The notes: generated by a model from the letters alone, not told the origin. Shown: positions 18,495 to 28,868, numbered from the stretch's first letter. The stretch is DNA of 64,000 nt from Saprospiraceae bacterium (GCA_016710585.1 JADJVN010000002.1:124001-188000); one strand, 5' to 3'. Made by a program: numbers and translations.

Positions 18495-20870
18495 TTATAC
18501 GATTTCATTTTTATCTGGGTTTTTAACTTCCATTACATTGATTGTAAAATGAAATGAATTTCCTTTATTACCTTGATCTGAAGTCCATATATCCCCTTCA
18601 TAGATTTCTACTATTTTCTTACAGCTTGCTAGTCCAATGCCATTAGATTGATATAAATTATCTTGAGACTCAAAGGCATTAAAGATCAAGTGATTGAGAT
18701 GAGTTTTTGATTGGTTACAATTGGTTTCAATATTGATCAATAGTTTATGGTCATCTTGAGTTAGTGAATTTATTGTTAGAACCAGTTCTGATTTTTTTAA
18801 ACAGTTGTTTAATAAAAACAAAAGAATATTCTGAAATAAAATCCTAATCAAATTTTTATGTGCATAGATATTGGGTAGTTTATTGAGATGTACTGCAAAA
18901 CTAAATTTGGATTCTTTATTTAAGTCTTGGATGATATCGAGTATCAATTGATGGAGATCAAAAGAGTTTTTTTCAGGTAAGTTTGAATCCAAATTTGACA
19001 GCAATAATAAGTCATCTATCATTTTATTAAACATCCTATTATTACTGGTCAGTTCATTAAAGAATTGATTTAGCCCATTCATATATTCAGGATTGTTCTT
19101 CAATTTCGTTTCCATATTTTCAATATACTCAAGACTGGTATTCAAAGGCGCTTTGATATCTTTTGCAGCCATGACAGCAAAGTTTTTTAAATTGGCATTC
19201 ATGGTTTTTAAAGACTGATTCATCTCATCTATTTTTACTTGTCTGTTTTTATATTTTTCATTGATCTTTGAGAGTTGTGTTTTTTGTTTGCGCAATACAT
19301 TTACTAAGACAAATAGAATAAATGAAAAAAGAAGTAAAAATGAAATTAATAGATTCTGGACGATTTTATTTTTGTTCTTTACTTCAAGTTGTTTTTGAAG
19401 AGAGCTGATGTCTAACTCTTTTTCCAAAAGTGACTTCTCAAAATTAATTTTAGAAATGGATTTATCCATTTCTATTTGAGTTGATTTTTTAAAAAAATTT
19501 TCCTTTATAGATAATTGTTTTTTTAAATAAAATTCAAGACTGTCAATGTTTTTTATATACTTATAATTGTCAACTAGACAAGTACAACTAAGCACAGCTA
19601 TATCATCTATGCCATTTGTGTTTGCATAATTGAAAGCTTCCTTGCAGAATTTTATGCCTTCATTTACTTTATTGTAATTTACAAGGAGCATGCCAAGATA
19701 AACTTGCATTATTGCTTTGACACTTGGAGATTGGATCAAAGGAATGGTTGTTTCCATTTTATTATAATATTCTAATGCTTTAGCTTTGTCTTTGCTTTCT
19801 TAATATACATTTCCAATCCCCAAAAGCGCTTTTGCATAGGCTTCAATATTATTTTGTTTGGATGCAATATCAGCTGTAGCTTTATAATACTGTAGTGCAC
19901 TATGCAAGTCTAAATTGTCTTTACATAAATTGCCTAGTGCAATGGTTATTTGTAATTGGATTTTGTCTGGGAGCATTATTTTATTAATCTTGTAAGCTTT
20001 TTCAAACATTTGCTTAGCTTCAAAATTTTTTTTCTGAGTGGTTAATAAATTTCCATAATTGACATATAATTTCATTAAGGTGAATTCTTCATTATTTTGA
20101 AGGGCGATATTAATCCCTTGATTAAAATAATCCGCAGCTTTATCAGGGATCCCGACTAGAAAATATGAACTTGCTATAATTAAATGATTTAGCAGCATTC
20201 CTTTTACATGACCTAATGCTTCATATTGACTTAGGCTCTTATAAGAATAATGTAAGACTGAATCATATGCGCCATTTCTGAATTCAATTTGACTTTTGAT
20301 CAAATTACCATAAGCTGATGCAAGGCTATCAGGCTTTTCATTCAGCTTTGAAAAACCACTAGAAATATATATTTCAGCCAGACTATCTTGTCTAAGATTT
20401 AAATAGCATTTACTCAGATATAAATCTGCTAATCTCAGTTCATCCTCAGACTTAAGTTTTATTGCTAAAATTTTAAAAGCACTGAACGTTTCTAAGGCAA
20501 GTGAATCTTCCTGAGATTCGATATAAAAATTTCCTTTTGCTTCCAAATATTTTAGATAGACTTTATCATTAGGATTTGAAAGAAAACTCTTATTTAATTC
20601 AGAAATAATTTCATTCGAAGCTTTAAAATTACTTTTTTCAAACTCTATGGCAGCTTTTAATACAGCAGGGTAAAGACTAGAATCCTGTTCAGTTAAATTT
20701 TTAAGATTGATTTCAACAAGACTGAATTTTCTTTGATAGATTTCTTTTTGGATTGATTGAATCAGAGAGATATTGGAATAACTGTCATTGCCGCTATGAT
20801 GACGACAACAAATGATTAGCAGGCAAACTAATGATAAGCCTATGACATTTGCTTTTTGACCTAAAGACAT
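18495..20870 (-). CDS. TPR-containing histidine-kinase-like sensor, interrupted by an in-frame TAA
   Basis: The frame spans 792 codons with a single TAA at 19800-19802; the sequence on both sides (GIGNVY*ESKDKAKALEYYNK) reads as one TPR helix pair, so the stop lies inside a continuous domain. Layout: N-terminal hydrophobic signal with a Cys pair at 21-22 (weak lipobox), TPR repeats to about residue 440, a coiled coil, one membrane helix (LLISFLLLFSFILFVLVNVL), a second coiled coil, and a HisKA/HATPase-like region with G boxes (SNGIGLASCKKIVEIYEG). The phospho-acceptor position reads AAKDIKAPLN, with Lys where His is expected, and the N box is irregular. It is probably a degenerate kinase; partner unknown. 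Confidence 0.75.
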
Positions 20871-21150
20871 TGAGTAGTAAAATAAATGTACTTGAAACTT
20901 GAATAGTTCAAGGCATCAGGATGAGTAAAAATAAGATATTATATGATATTTTTAGATTTTTTTTAAATTATAATAAAACTTTGATATAAGTATAGTAATT
21001 TTAAAGAAATACACAATTAAATATTGTTAATGTGTTATTTAAATTTTTAAGAATTTGCAACTAATTTGAATTAGTTTATATTGATTTGATTTTTATACAT
21101 AAGACTTAGTTTTAGATGACTTGCTGACTTTTGGGAGTAGCTATAAATAA
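20871..21150. other. AT-rich spacer between the sensor-kinase gene and the PKD gene
   Basis: No gene is visible here. The stretch lies upstream of the minus-strand sensor gene and downstream of the minus-strand PKD gene, so it must hold the sensor's promoter. The closest match is TACATTTA on the minus strand just before its start, one base off TAnnTTTG. Nothing else is recognised. Confidence 0.4.
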
Positions 21151-21182
21151 AAAAGCCATGTTTTACCATGGCTTTTTTTAAT
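21151..21182 (-). terminator. Rho-independent terminator after the PKD protein gene
   Basis: A 10-bp perfect stem (AAAAGCCATG / CATGGCTTTT) with a 6-base loop has T-rich sequence on both sides, so it could work in both directions. It lies 17 bases after the stop of the minus-strand PKD gene. Confidence 0.85.
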
Positions 21183-21198
21183 TTAATTATATTTCTTA

Positions 21199-22833
21199 TT
21201 ACAATTTTTGAAATATTGCTTTCGATACTGTGACACCATTGTAGTAAACCAATACTACATAGCTTCCTGGTTGTAAACTATCCACCATTAAAGGAACTTT
21301 ATTCACGCCAGACACGATGTCTATACTATATTGTTGTAAATTAGCTCCTGTCATGTGTGCAATAATCAATTCTACTTTATAGTCTCCATTGCTTTTGATA
21401 TTTACTGTAAGGTCATTTAGAGCAGGGTTGGGATTGACCTCACTGATACTGATTTCTACTGTCGTTCCTCTCACATTTCCAGCTTTGATATTTTTTGCTA
21501 CTTTACATGGTACACCATTAAAATATAAAACTAAGAATACAGTATAGTTCCCTTCTTTCGCATAAACGTGAACTGGGCTTTCCTCTTTTGAAGTATTGCC
21601 ATCGCCAAAACTCCAAATTAAACTGTCAGGCTTTGTCGTACTTGAAAAACTGAATTTTGCAGTCAAGCTGTCCAGCTTTACGTCAAAATCTGTAGGACAT
21701 GGTGAGTTAACCACACCTGACACTTTAATTGTTTTCGTGATAGTACAAGGAACGCCGTTTATAGTGATAGTAAGACTTACTTTATATTCACCACCCTTTG
21801 TATATGCATGAAGAGGATTCTCATCAGATGATGTCGTACCATCTCCAAATTCCCAAAGTAATTTATCGTATTTACTGTTTATTTTTGAATTAAACTGAAT
21901 CTCTCCTGATCTTAAATATGTGTAACCAAAATCAAAAGCACATGGATTGTTCACTTTTCTATCAGTGACTTGGACTGTCATCATCATTTCGATGATACAA
22001 TTATCACCAATAATTTTAGCTTTTACTTTATATGTTCCTACACTGTCATATTGATGAGTTGTCTCTATTCCTGTTCCTGTTTTACCATCTCCAAAATCCC
22101 AAATAACTTCATTAATTTTATAATCAGCTGTTGCGATAAATTTATAATTAAGTCCTGTAGAAGAACTTGTGGCTCCAATTGCCCTTACATTCAATTTTCC
22201 ACAACAAGATGCATTAGCTGAATAATTTGGAGTCGGTGGATTTACAACACCTGTTGCATTTAGCTTTTGAGTAAATGAGGAACTACAATTGCTGGTTTTT
22301 ACTGTCAATGTAACTGCATATGCGCCATTGCGTCCATATTTGTGTTTGACTTCTTTCCCAGTATCTTGAGTGCCATCACCAAAATCCCAAGAATATACTG
22401 CACCTGGATAATCTGGTTCCGCTACAAATAGAAACGTTCCATCTGCAGATTGAGTAAAGCTAAATTTTACTGGACATCCACTTCCTACAACGGATTTACA
22501 AATGATAAAATCAATAGTGCCACTAGTTTGACTTCTGCCACTATAACTTGTTTTTTGAACCTGAGCAGCATTTTGACACGGATCCTTTACTGAAATTGTA
22601 AAGTTTGTAACCTTTCCAAGTTCTACTTGAGTTACTTGGCTATAAAGTCCATTTTTATCTGTTTTTAAAACGATTTGGAAATTATTATCTCCCGCAATGG
22701 CTACTTCCCAACCTTCCACACTGGATTTATCGGTGTACATTACTCTTCCAAAAATTTTAAAATCAGTGGTGTTTTGTGCATTGGATGTGTGTAATCCAAA
22801 TAGCGCTAGTAATAGTAAATAAATATGTTTCAT
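21199..22833 (-). CDS. Secreted multi-PKD domain protein with T9SS C-terminal domain
   Basis: Encodes 544 residues with a signal peptide (1-20, ending SNAQ). After an N-terminal carboxypeptidase-regulatory-like region (IFGRVMYTDKSSVEGWEVAIAGD) there are four PKD domains, each marked by W-x-FGDG: WDFGDGTQDTG near residue 149, WDFGDGKTGTG near 243, WEFGDGTTSSDENP near 325 and WSFGDGNTSKEESP near 406. Each is preceded by a Cys-Pro or similar segment and contains paired cysteines. The last 80 residues (EVNPNPALNDLTVNI ... GSYVVLVYYNGVTVSKAIFQKL) are a T9SS type A sorting domain. It is a cell-surface or secreted protein, probably involved in adhesion or binding. No enzymatic domain is seen. Confidence 0.85.
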   Translation of the reverse strand: MKHIYLLLLALFGLHTSNAQNTTDFKIFGRVMYTDKSSVEGWEVAIAGDNNFQIVLKTDKNGLYSQVTQVELGKVTNFTISVKDPCQNAAQVQKTSYSGRSQTSGTIDFIICKSVVGSGCPVKFSFTQSADGTFLFVAEPDYPGAVYSWDFGDGTQDTGKEVKHKYGRNGAYAVTLTVKTSNCSSSFTQKLNATGVVNPPTPNYSANASCCGKLNVRAIGATSSSTGLNYKFIATADYKINEVIWDFGDGKTGTGIETTHQYDSVGTYKVKAKIIGDNCIIEMMMTVQVTDRKVNNPCAFDFGYTYLRSGEIQFNSKINSKYDKLLWEFGDGTTSSDENPLHAYTKGGEYKVSLTITINGVPCTITKTIKVSGVVNSPCPTDFDVKLDSLTAKFSFSSTTKPDSLIWSFGDGNTSKEESPVHVYAKEGNYTVFLVLYFNGVPCKVAKNIKAGNVRGTTVEISISEVNPNPALNDLTVNIKSNGDYKVELIIAHMTGANLQQYSIDIVSGVNKVPLMVDSLQPGSYVVLVYYNGVTVSKAIFQKL

Positions 22834-23109
22834 TTTTAAAATATTTAAATTGAATATAATTCTTATACCAATAATATTACCAAATATAGATTTCGCTGCT
22901 TCAATTTTTGTTAATTTGATTAATAATATTATTGTAATTTGTAAGTCTATTAAAACGAGTATTATATGTATGATGAAAATAATTAATTTGATAATAAATT
23001 TGAAATTCTATATTATTGTTAGAAGTCCAATTTTACTCGGTTTTTATACGAAAATTCCAATTGCTCAAAACCCAAGTACAAGATTGCTGTTTACATTCAT
23101 GAAAATTCA

Positions 23110-23898
23110 ATGATGAAAATACAAGAGGTTACGGATTTCCTTGAGTCGATTGCGCCTAGAAAGTTGGCTGAAAGCTATGATAATGTTGGATTGCTAACAG
23201 GAAAATTTGAACAGATCATAAGGGGCATTTTATTTTCTCTCGATGCAACAGAGGATATTGTTTTAGAGGCTATAAATAATAATTGTAATATGATCATCTG
23301 TCATCATCCGATTATTTTTTCTGGACTAAAAAAAATCAATGGTTATCATTATGTAGAAAAAGCAATCATCGCTGCGATAAAAAATGACATTGCAATTTAT
23401 GCCATTCACACGAATCTCGATAATGTACTCCAATCTGGAGTAAATGAAAAAATTGCACAAAAAATAAACCTGCAAAATTTGAGTATCCTTCGACCACTGG
23501 CAGATTCAATACATACTGGAGCTGGTGTGATAGGGCATCTCCAACATGAGATGAGTACAGACTATTTCCTAAAGCTTATTAAGTCTAAATTTAATTGTGC
23601 CGTGATTCGCCATACCAAGATTTTAAAACCAACTGTTCAGCATATTGCAATATGTGGAGGATCTGCTGCGTTCTTGATCAAAGATGCGATCATGGCAAAG
23701 GCCGATGTTTTTATAACCGCAGATGTCAAATACCATGAGTTTTTTGAGGCTAATGGGCAAATTACCATTTTGGATATTGGACATTTTGAAAGTGAACAAT
23801 TTACTATAGAATTATTATTTGAGCTTATATCACAAAAATTTACTAATTTTGCGCTCCGAAAATCAAATCAGAGTACTAATCCAATAAATTATTACTAA
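23110..23898 (+). CDS. Nif3-like dinuclear metal centre protein
   Basis: Encodes 262 residues (start ATG 23110 or 23113). Family motifs: ESYDNVGLLTG near the N-terminus, CHHPIIFSGLKKI with the metal-binding His pair, IYAIHTNLDNV, and at the C-terminus VFITADVKYHEFFEANG...DIGHFESEQ, which supplies further metal ligands. This is the short form; many Bacteroidota copies carry an extra central PII-like domain and are around 365 residues. The Nif3/YbgI family forms hexameric rings with two metals per subunit; the substrate is debated. The zinc-ribbon gene follows 1 base after its stop, a pairing that is common in this phylum. Confidence 0.9.
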   Translation: MMKIQEVTDFLESIAPRKLAESYDNVGLLTGKFEQIIRGILFSLDATEDIVLEAINNNCNMIICHHPIIFSGLKKINGYHYVEKAIIAAIKNDIAIYAIHTNLDNVLQSGVNEKIAQKINLQNLSILRPLADSIHTGAGVIGHLQHEMSTDYFLKLIKSKFNCAVIRHTKILKPTVQHIAICGGSAAFLIKDAIMAKADVFITADVKYHEFFEANGQITILDIGHFESEQFTIELLFELISQKFTNFALRKSNQSTNPINYY

Positions 23899-23899
23899 A

Positions 23900-24660
23900 A
23901 TGGCAAAAACTAATACAGTCTCAGCAGAAATTTCGATTACTCAAAAACTTAAACAGTTATATGAATTGCAACTCATTGATTCTGAGGTAGATTCAATTCA
24001 AATTGTAAAAGGTGAGTTACCAATGGTCGTCTCTGATTTGGAGGATGAAATAGGTGGATTGAGCACTCGTGTCCATAAATTGGAAGGCAACATTGCTGAG
24101 ATGGACAAGGATCACAACAGCCATAAAATCAACATCAAGCAGTCTGAAGACAATATTAAGAAGTATGAGAAACAGCTTGATTCTGTAAAAAATAATAGAG
24201 AATTTGACGCTTTAAATAAAGAAATCAACCTTCAAAGGCTAGAAATTCAGCTTTCTGAAAAGAAGATGAAAGAAGCTGCTGAGCAAATCAAGAATAAAAA
24301 AGTAACTCTAGATACCTTGAAGGAGAAATTGGCTCAAAAGCACAAAGACGTCGAGGAAAAGAGGTCAGAATTAGCCAAGATTATTGAGAAGACAGAAAAG
24401 GATGAAAAAGCACTAGCAAACAAATCCGATAAGGCAAGAAAAATATTGAAGTGAGATTACTTCATGCCTATGACAATATTAGAAAGCGTTATAGAAACGG
24501 TCTTGCAGTCGTGATGGTGAAGAGAAATGCTTGTGGCGGTTGCTTTAACCAGATCCCACCTCAGATGCAATTGGAGATTGCATTGCGCAAGAAAATCATT
24601 GCCTGTGAGCATTGTGGCCGTGTATTAGTGGATGATCTAATACAAAATGCTGAAGAATAA
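23900..24660 (+). CDS. C4-type zinc ribbon coiled-coil protein, frameshifted near 24439-24443
   Basis: Two parts in different frames together form the well-known Bacteroidota protein of about 250 residues. The first part (to 24454) is a long coiled coil (KHDHN-type heptads: DNIKKYEKQLDSVKNNREFDAL...); the second (from about 24451) holds RLLHAYDNIRKRYRNGLAVVMVKRNACGGCFNQIPP and CEHCGRVLVDD, a CxxC...CxxC zinc ribbon. One extra A in the A5 run at 24439-24443 gives KNIEVRLLHAYD and a 253-residue protein. Without correction the second part could start at a GTG overlapping the TGA stop, but that split form is unlikely. It follows the Nif3-like gene and is probably co-transcribed. Nucleic-acid binding is suspected for the family, not shown. 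Confidence 0.85.
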
Positions 24661-24678
24661 ATCTGCATACTTAATTCA

Positions 24679-26163
24679 TTGATTGGATTTCGATTAATTT
24701 ATATTTCTTTTTTTTGTTTTTTATTAAACAGTATAGCTGCACAAAAGCAGGATTATATAGCATTTGATGATAAGGTCAGTTATTGTTATCAGCAAATTAT
24801 CGAACTCGATTTTCTAGAAGCTAAGAAGACTCTAAGTGGGCTGTCCATTCCTAGGAAGAATAAGATACGGATATTACTTGAGAATTACAATGATTTTTTT
24901 AAACTCTTTATTCATGAGAATAGAAGTTATTATGACAAAGTAAAGCCGCAGAAAAATATTCGATTGGAGCAGATTCAAAATTCTACTTTAACTCAAGAAT
25001 GGAAGAATTATCTACAAGCAGAAATACATCTGCAATGGGCTCTCGTCCACCTCAAAATGGAAGATAATTTTCTAGCTTTCCAATCCATCCGACAAGCACT
25101 TTCACTTTTGGAATCGAATCAAAAAGAGTATCCAGAATTTAAATACACATACAAGTCACTAGGCATACTACATGCATTGGTCTCCACCATTCCAGAGGGA
25201 TTCACCTGGGCTGCTAAAATTATTGGATTGAGAGGAACCTTACAAGAAGGAATAAAAGAACTGGACCTTTTTCTACAGTTTGCAGAATCTGAGAATCCAC
25301 TTTTTATACAAGAGGCCATTGCAGCTAAGTCTTTTCTTATGGCATATTTGGAGAATAAACCCAATGAAGCATATCAATATTTGAGCAATAAAATTGTAGT
25401 TCTAGATCCCAATCCATTGATGACATTTATCCATTCGCGCATCGCGATGAAAGCGGGATATAATGATGCTACGATCAATATTATATCTTCATTGCCACCA
25501 TCCTCAAGACAAAAATTGCCCTTTCTAAGTTATTTGCACGGCGTAGCCGCACTTCAAAAACTTGATCTCAAAGCAGAGCAATATTTTCTGCAATATTTAA
25601 AAGATTTTAAAGGCAATTCTTATATCAAAGAAGCTTACCAAAAATTATCTTGGTGTGCTTTAATGAATAAGCAGAATTTAAATTATGAGAGATATAAACA
25701 GCTTTGTTTAACTAAAGGTAACACACTGACAGATGAAGATCAACAAGCCTTAAAAGAAGCCCAGAAGAATGAACTTCCCAATCTGTTTTTGCTTAAAGCA
25801 AGATTGCTTAGTGATGGCAATTATCCTAAGGAGGCAGAGCGATTATTATTAGAGAATGAAAAAGTCATCCTAGCTGAAAGCACATACCGATTAGAATATT
25901 ACTATAGACTAGGACGAGTATATCAATTATTAAAAGTAAAGGACAAAGCTAAACTGAATTTCAATTTGGTCGTAGACCAGGACCTTACACAAAAATCATT
26001 CATGTCTGCCAATGCATTGCTGCAATGCGGATATATCTATGAGTCAGAACAGAATCACTCTATGGCAAAGAAATATTTTAAATCAGTCCTAGAAAGAAAT
26101 CCAGATCAATACAGTAGATCCTTACACCAGAAAGCCAAAGCAGGATTGGTGAGGATTAAATAG
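24679..26163 (+). CDS. TPR-repeat secreted protein, function unknown
   Basis: Encodes 494 residues. The only possible start in frame is TTG 24679, seven codons after an in-frame stop; it gives a signal peptide ending NSIAAQ. The mature protein is all-helical with tetratricopeptide-like pairs (WALVHLKMEDNFLAFQSIRQALSLL, YYYRLGRVYQLLKVKDKAKLNFNLV, CGYIYESEQNHSMAKKYFKSVLERNP). The middle section GFTWAAKIIGLRGTLQEGIKEL recalls the membrane-proximal helix of the outer-membrane TPR proteins of this phylum. It lies 18 bases after the zinc-ribbon gene, so it may be in the same transcript. No specific partner is suggested by the context. Confidence 0.7.
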   Translation: MIGFRLIYISFFCFLLNSIAAQKQDYIAFDDKVSYCYQQIIELDFLEAKKTLSGLSIPRKNKIRILLENYNDFFKLFIHENRSYYDKVKPQKNIRLEQIQNSTLTQEWKNYLQAEIHLQWALVHLKMEDNFLAFQSIRQALSLLESNQKEYPEFKYTYKSLGILHALVSTIPEGFTWAAKIIGLRGTLQEGIKELDLFLQFAESENPLFIQEAIAAKSFLMAYLENKPNEAYQYLSNKIVVLDPNPLMTFIHSRIAMKAGYNDATINIISSLPPSSRQKLPFLSYLHGVAALQKLDLKAEQYFLQYLKDFKGNSYIKEAYQKLSWCALMNKQNLNYERYKQLCLTKGNTLTDEDQQALKEAQKNELPNLFLLKARLLSDGNYPKEAERLLLENEKVILAESTYRLEYYYRLGRVYQLLKVKDKAKLNFNLVVDQDLTQKSFMSANALLQCGYIYESEQNHSMAKKYFKSVLERNPDQYSRSLHQKAKAGLVRIK

Positions 26164-26193
26164 TATTTTGATAAAATTTCTTTCTCTTTCAAG

Positions 26194-27909
26194 TTAATGC
26201 TGTATTTGAATTTTAATATTTTCTACACCATCATCTGTTAAAATCTTTAGCAGATAAACCCCATCCAAAAGTGCTTTTCCAGAAAATGACATTTTATTCG
26301 ATGATTCTTTCTTGAACTTTATATGACTTCGTTTACCCTCCAGATTATATAATTCTATAGTCTTTATGTCATTGATATCTTCTTTGGAAGAGACTACAAT
26401 ATAATCCGAAGCTGGATTTGGATAAACCGAATATCCCACATCAACTTTCTTTATCTCTTGATTACTCACAAGTGAATCTGGTGCGAAGCGAGCTAAAAAA
26501 ATATTGCTTGGATAGTATCCAGTACTTGAAGGGATCCCTTCATTGACTAAAGTGTGATTACCCAGACTAAATTCTTTGCTGTTATAATCTCCAGAAACAA
26601 TAAGACTTCCATCATTCATTGTAACAAATGGTCCTGCTCCACCAAATCCTTTAGATCCATAGGAATAGGCAAATAAATTTTCACCTTCGGCATTAAATTG
26701 TAATAAGGCACAATCATTATTTCCATTAGTAGATAGAATTTTATTTCCTATTTTTAACGAATCTTTGATGTGATTAAAATGACACCAAACATTATCATTT
26801 TTATCAGTAGAAATAAATGGCCAAAAATAATCAACTCTTCCTGGATCCCAATTTACAGCCCAATTTTCTAATCCATTTTTATCGTATTTCAGTAAGAGGT
26901 GATTAAACCAGGTGCTAGAATCCTTTTTTATTAATGTATCATTCTTAAAGACAAAATAATTGTGACTAAAACTGGCACCTACATAAATATTATCTTTACT
27001 ATCCAAGGTGCAATATCAGCCCCTGAATATTTTCTTTTGACCGCTAATCAGTTTACCCAGATTGCTTTTCCTTCGGAGGTGAATTTATAAACATAAACAA
27101 ACTGATTTATGAAGTTTCATTAGAAGTTACTTGTCATCGTCAAATTGAACGCTTAGATCCATGTAGTCCACCCAGTTCTGACATTTGCTCCAATGATAAT
27201 ATTATATTCATGATCTATTATGGTTTTATAGTGATATACTGAAAACCAGTTTGTTTACTTGCATTAATCCAATTAATCTCACCATCTGAATTAAATTTAA
27301 CTAGAAATATACTGTTCTTTTTTGAAACTGGTGGCTTGATCATCAATTTTCCTCCAAAATCAACAGTATCAGCAGAAGTCGTTCCAGACAAAATAATATT
27401 ATCCAAAGCATCTACCGCCAATGAACTAATATGAACATCCCAGCCTTTTGATTTTTATCTCCAAATTCTTTAATCCATAGTAAATTACAATTGGAATCAA
27501 ACTTTGCTAGTATTGATGATCCTGATGTAAATTGAGGAGTATATTTATAGTTTCGAAATTGTAATGGGTCTTTAAATAAAAAATCAGAGTAATAAATATT
27601 ATTTTTAGAATCGACACCTATTTTTGTTAAATCTGAATTAGAATGTCTGTTACGCATTTACATTTACTTTTTTATTTAGAGATAGAATAAATCCATTGAA
27701 CATTATCCATTGCATCACGCATTTGACAGTCGCTTATAAAATACATTCTCATAATAATTGCCAGATAAAAATATATTTTCATTTTTGTCAATGAGTAAAT
27801 TAGTTAAAAATTCGTCGCTTTGTCCTCCACTACTTATTGCCCAATCCCAATTGTAATTTTGTGAAAACAGGTTGGTATAAATAAATGCAAATAAGATTAT
27901 TTTTCTCAT
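26194..27909 (-). pseudogene. Decayed T9SS cargo protein with SBBP-like beta-propeller repeats
   Basis: A signal peptide and first repeat (MRKIILFAFIYTNLFSQNYNWDWA) start at 27909, and a T9SS type A domain (YSVYPNPASDYIVV ... DGVYLLKILTDDGVENIKIQIQH) ends at 26194. In between the coding frame breaks at about 27715, 27660, 27440, 27217 and 27010, and the 27007-27217 stretch has several stops in every frame although fragments such as YKFTSEGKAIWVN remain recognisable. Repeats of the form D-x-x-x-NIY-x-x-G (IDKNENIFLSGNYY, VDSKNNIYYSDFLF, VDALDNIILSGTT, LDSKDNIYVGASF) indicate an SBBP/beta-propeller protein. The number of lesions is well above that in neighbouring genes, so I call it a real pseudogene, with some lesions possibly sequencing errors. 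Confidence 0.75.
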
Positions 27910-28219
27910 ATTTAACTGTTTTTATTTTTGCTATAAAAAGATGGTCTTAGATTTGCTTTCAGCATGATAACTATTTCAGTTGAAATCTTCTCGATTTGAT
28001 TATTGATTTGAGGGATGTGTGTATGTATTAGGTGCATGAAACAAAAATAGTACAATTACTTCAATATCATAACATTATTTTTTAAATTTTATAGCTTCAA
28101 CTAAACAGTTATTTGTATTTCTCCATCTATGATACAAGTTATTTTAATCTTTTAATTTTTTTGATCCTTTATTCGTGATATGTGAAGTATGATTATTTAT
28201 ATTTACATAAAAATGGCTC
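27910..28219. other. AT-rich intergenic region without a recognisable gene
   Basis: This 310-base stretch separates the decayed minus-strand gene from the plus-strand DUF2238 gene, so it should hold divergent promoters. I see no consensus TAnnTTTG element, no strong hairpin, and no tRNA-like fold. Confidence 0.4.
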
Positions 28220-28864
28220 ATGGCTCAATTCAGCATTGCAATTTCAGATTATAGGATCCCTTTTCATCAGAATAAATGGCTCTGGGCATTTATTGCGATC
28301 TTCTCGATGGTTTGGCTCAATTCATTGATTGGTACAACCAATTTGAGCAATTGGATATTAGAGAATGTGCTTACATTTTTATGTCTAGGATTTTTGATCT
28401 TTAGCTATCGCAAATTTCAATTTAGCGATTTGAGTTATCTTTTGATTTGTATTTACTTATGTCTCCATGTCTATGGATCAAAGTATACTTATGCTGAGAA
28501 TCCATTTGGTTATTGGCTCAAAGATATTTTTGATGGAGAAAGAAATCATTATGATCGCATTGTACATTTTAGTTTTGGATTTTTACTTGCTTATCCGATG
28601 AGAGAAATGTTTTTAAAATGGTTAGCTTATCCTTCGTTGGTAGCATGGTTGTTGCCCATTGAGATTACGCTTTCAGTCTCCGCATTTTATGAACTGATAG
28701 AGTGGGCTGTTGCAGATATTTTCTTCAAAGCACAAGGTGATGCATATTTAGGAACACAGGGTGATATCTGGGATGCTCAGAAAGATATCTTTTTGGCTTT
28801 CAGTGGCGCTATAATTGCCACTACCATAGTCTCTGCGGTCAAACGAATATTTAATGTCAAGTGA
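28220..28864 (+). CDS. DUF2238 (YjdF-type) inner membrane protein
   Basis: Encodes 214 residues with about six membrane segments (WLWAFIAIFSMVWLNSLIG, ILENVLTFLCLGFLIFSY, DLSYLLICIYLCLHVYGS and three more). The conserved acidic/histidine motifs of the family are visible: YDRIVHFSFGFLLAYP, SAFYELIEWAVADIF, and QGDIWDAQKDIFLAFSGA near the C-terminus. YjdF proteins are uncharacterised membrane proteins found across bacteria. The gene ends 4 bases before the converging rpe stop, so no independent terminator fits between them. Confidence 0.85.
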   Translation: MAQFSIAISDYRIPFHQNKWLWAFIAIFSMVWLNSLIGTTNLSNWILENVLTFLCLGFLIFSYRKFQFSDLSYLLICIYLCLHVYGSKYTYAENPFGYWLKDIFDGERNHYDRIVHFSFGFLLAYPMREMFLKWLAYPSLVAWLLPIEITLSVSAFYELIEWAVADIFFKAQGDAYLGTQGDIWDAQKDIFLAFSGAIIATTIVSAVKRIFNVK

Positions 28865-28868
28865 TCGG

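Noticed and set aside
5596..19802. Reassignment of TAA as a sense codon
   Set aside because: Most genes in the window, including many ribosomal genes, end with TAA at exactly the expected position.
22850..23113. A plus-strand open frame of 87 codons upstream of the Nif3-like gene
   Set aside because: It is extremely rich in Ile, Asn and Lys from AT-rich intergenic DNA, has no recognisable domain and overlaps the start of the real gene; I take it as the divergent promoter region.
20871..28219. tRNA genes in the larger intergenic gaps
   Set aside because: No cloverleaf with a GTTCGA-type T loop could be seen in any gap of this region or elsewhere in the window.
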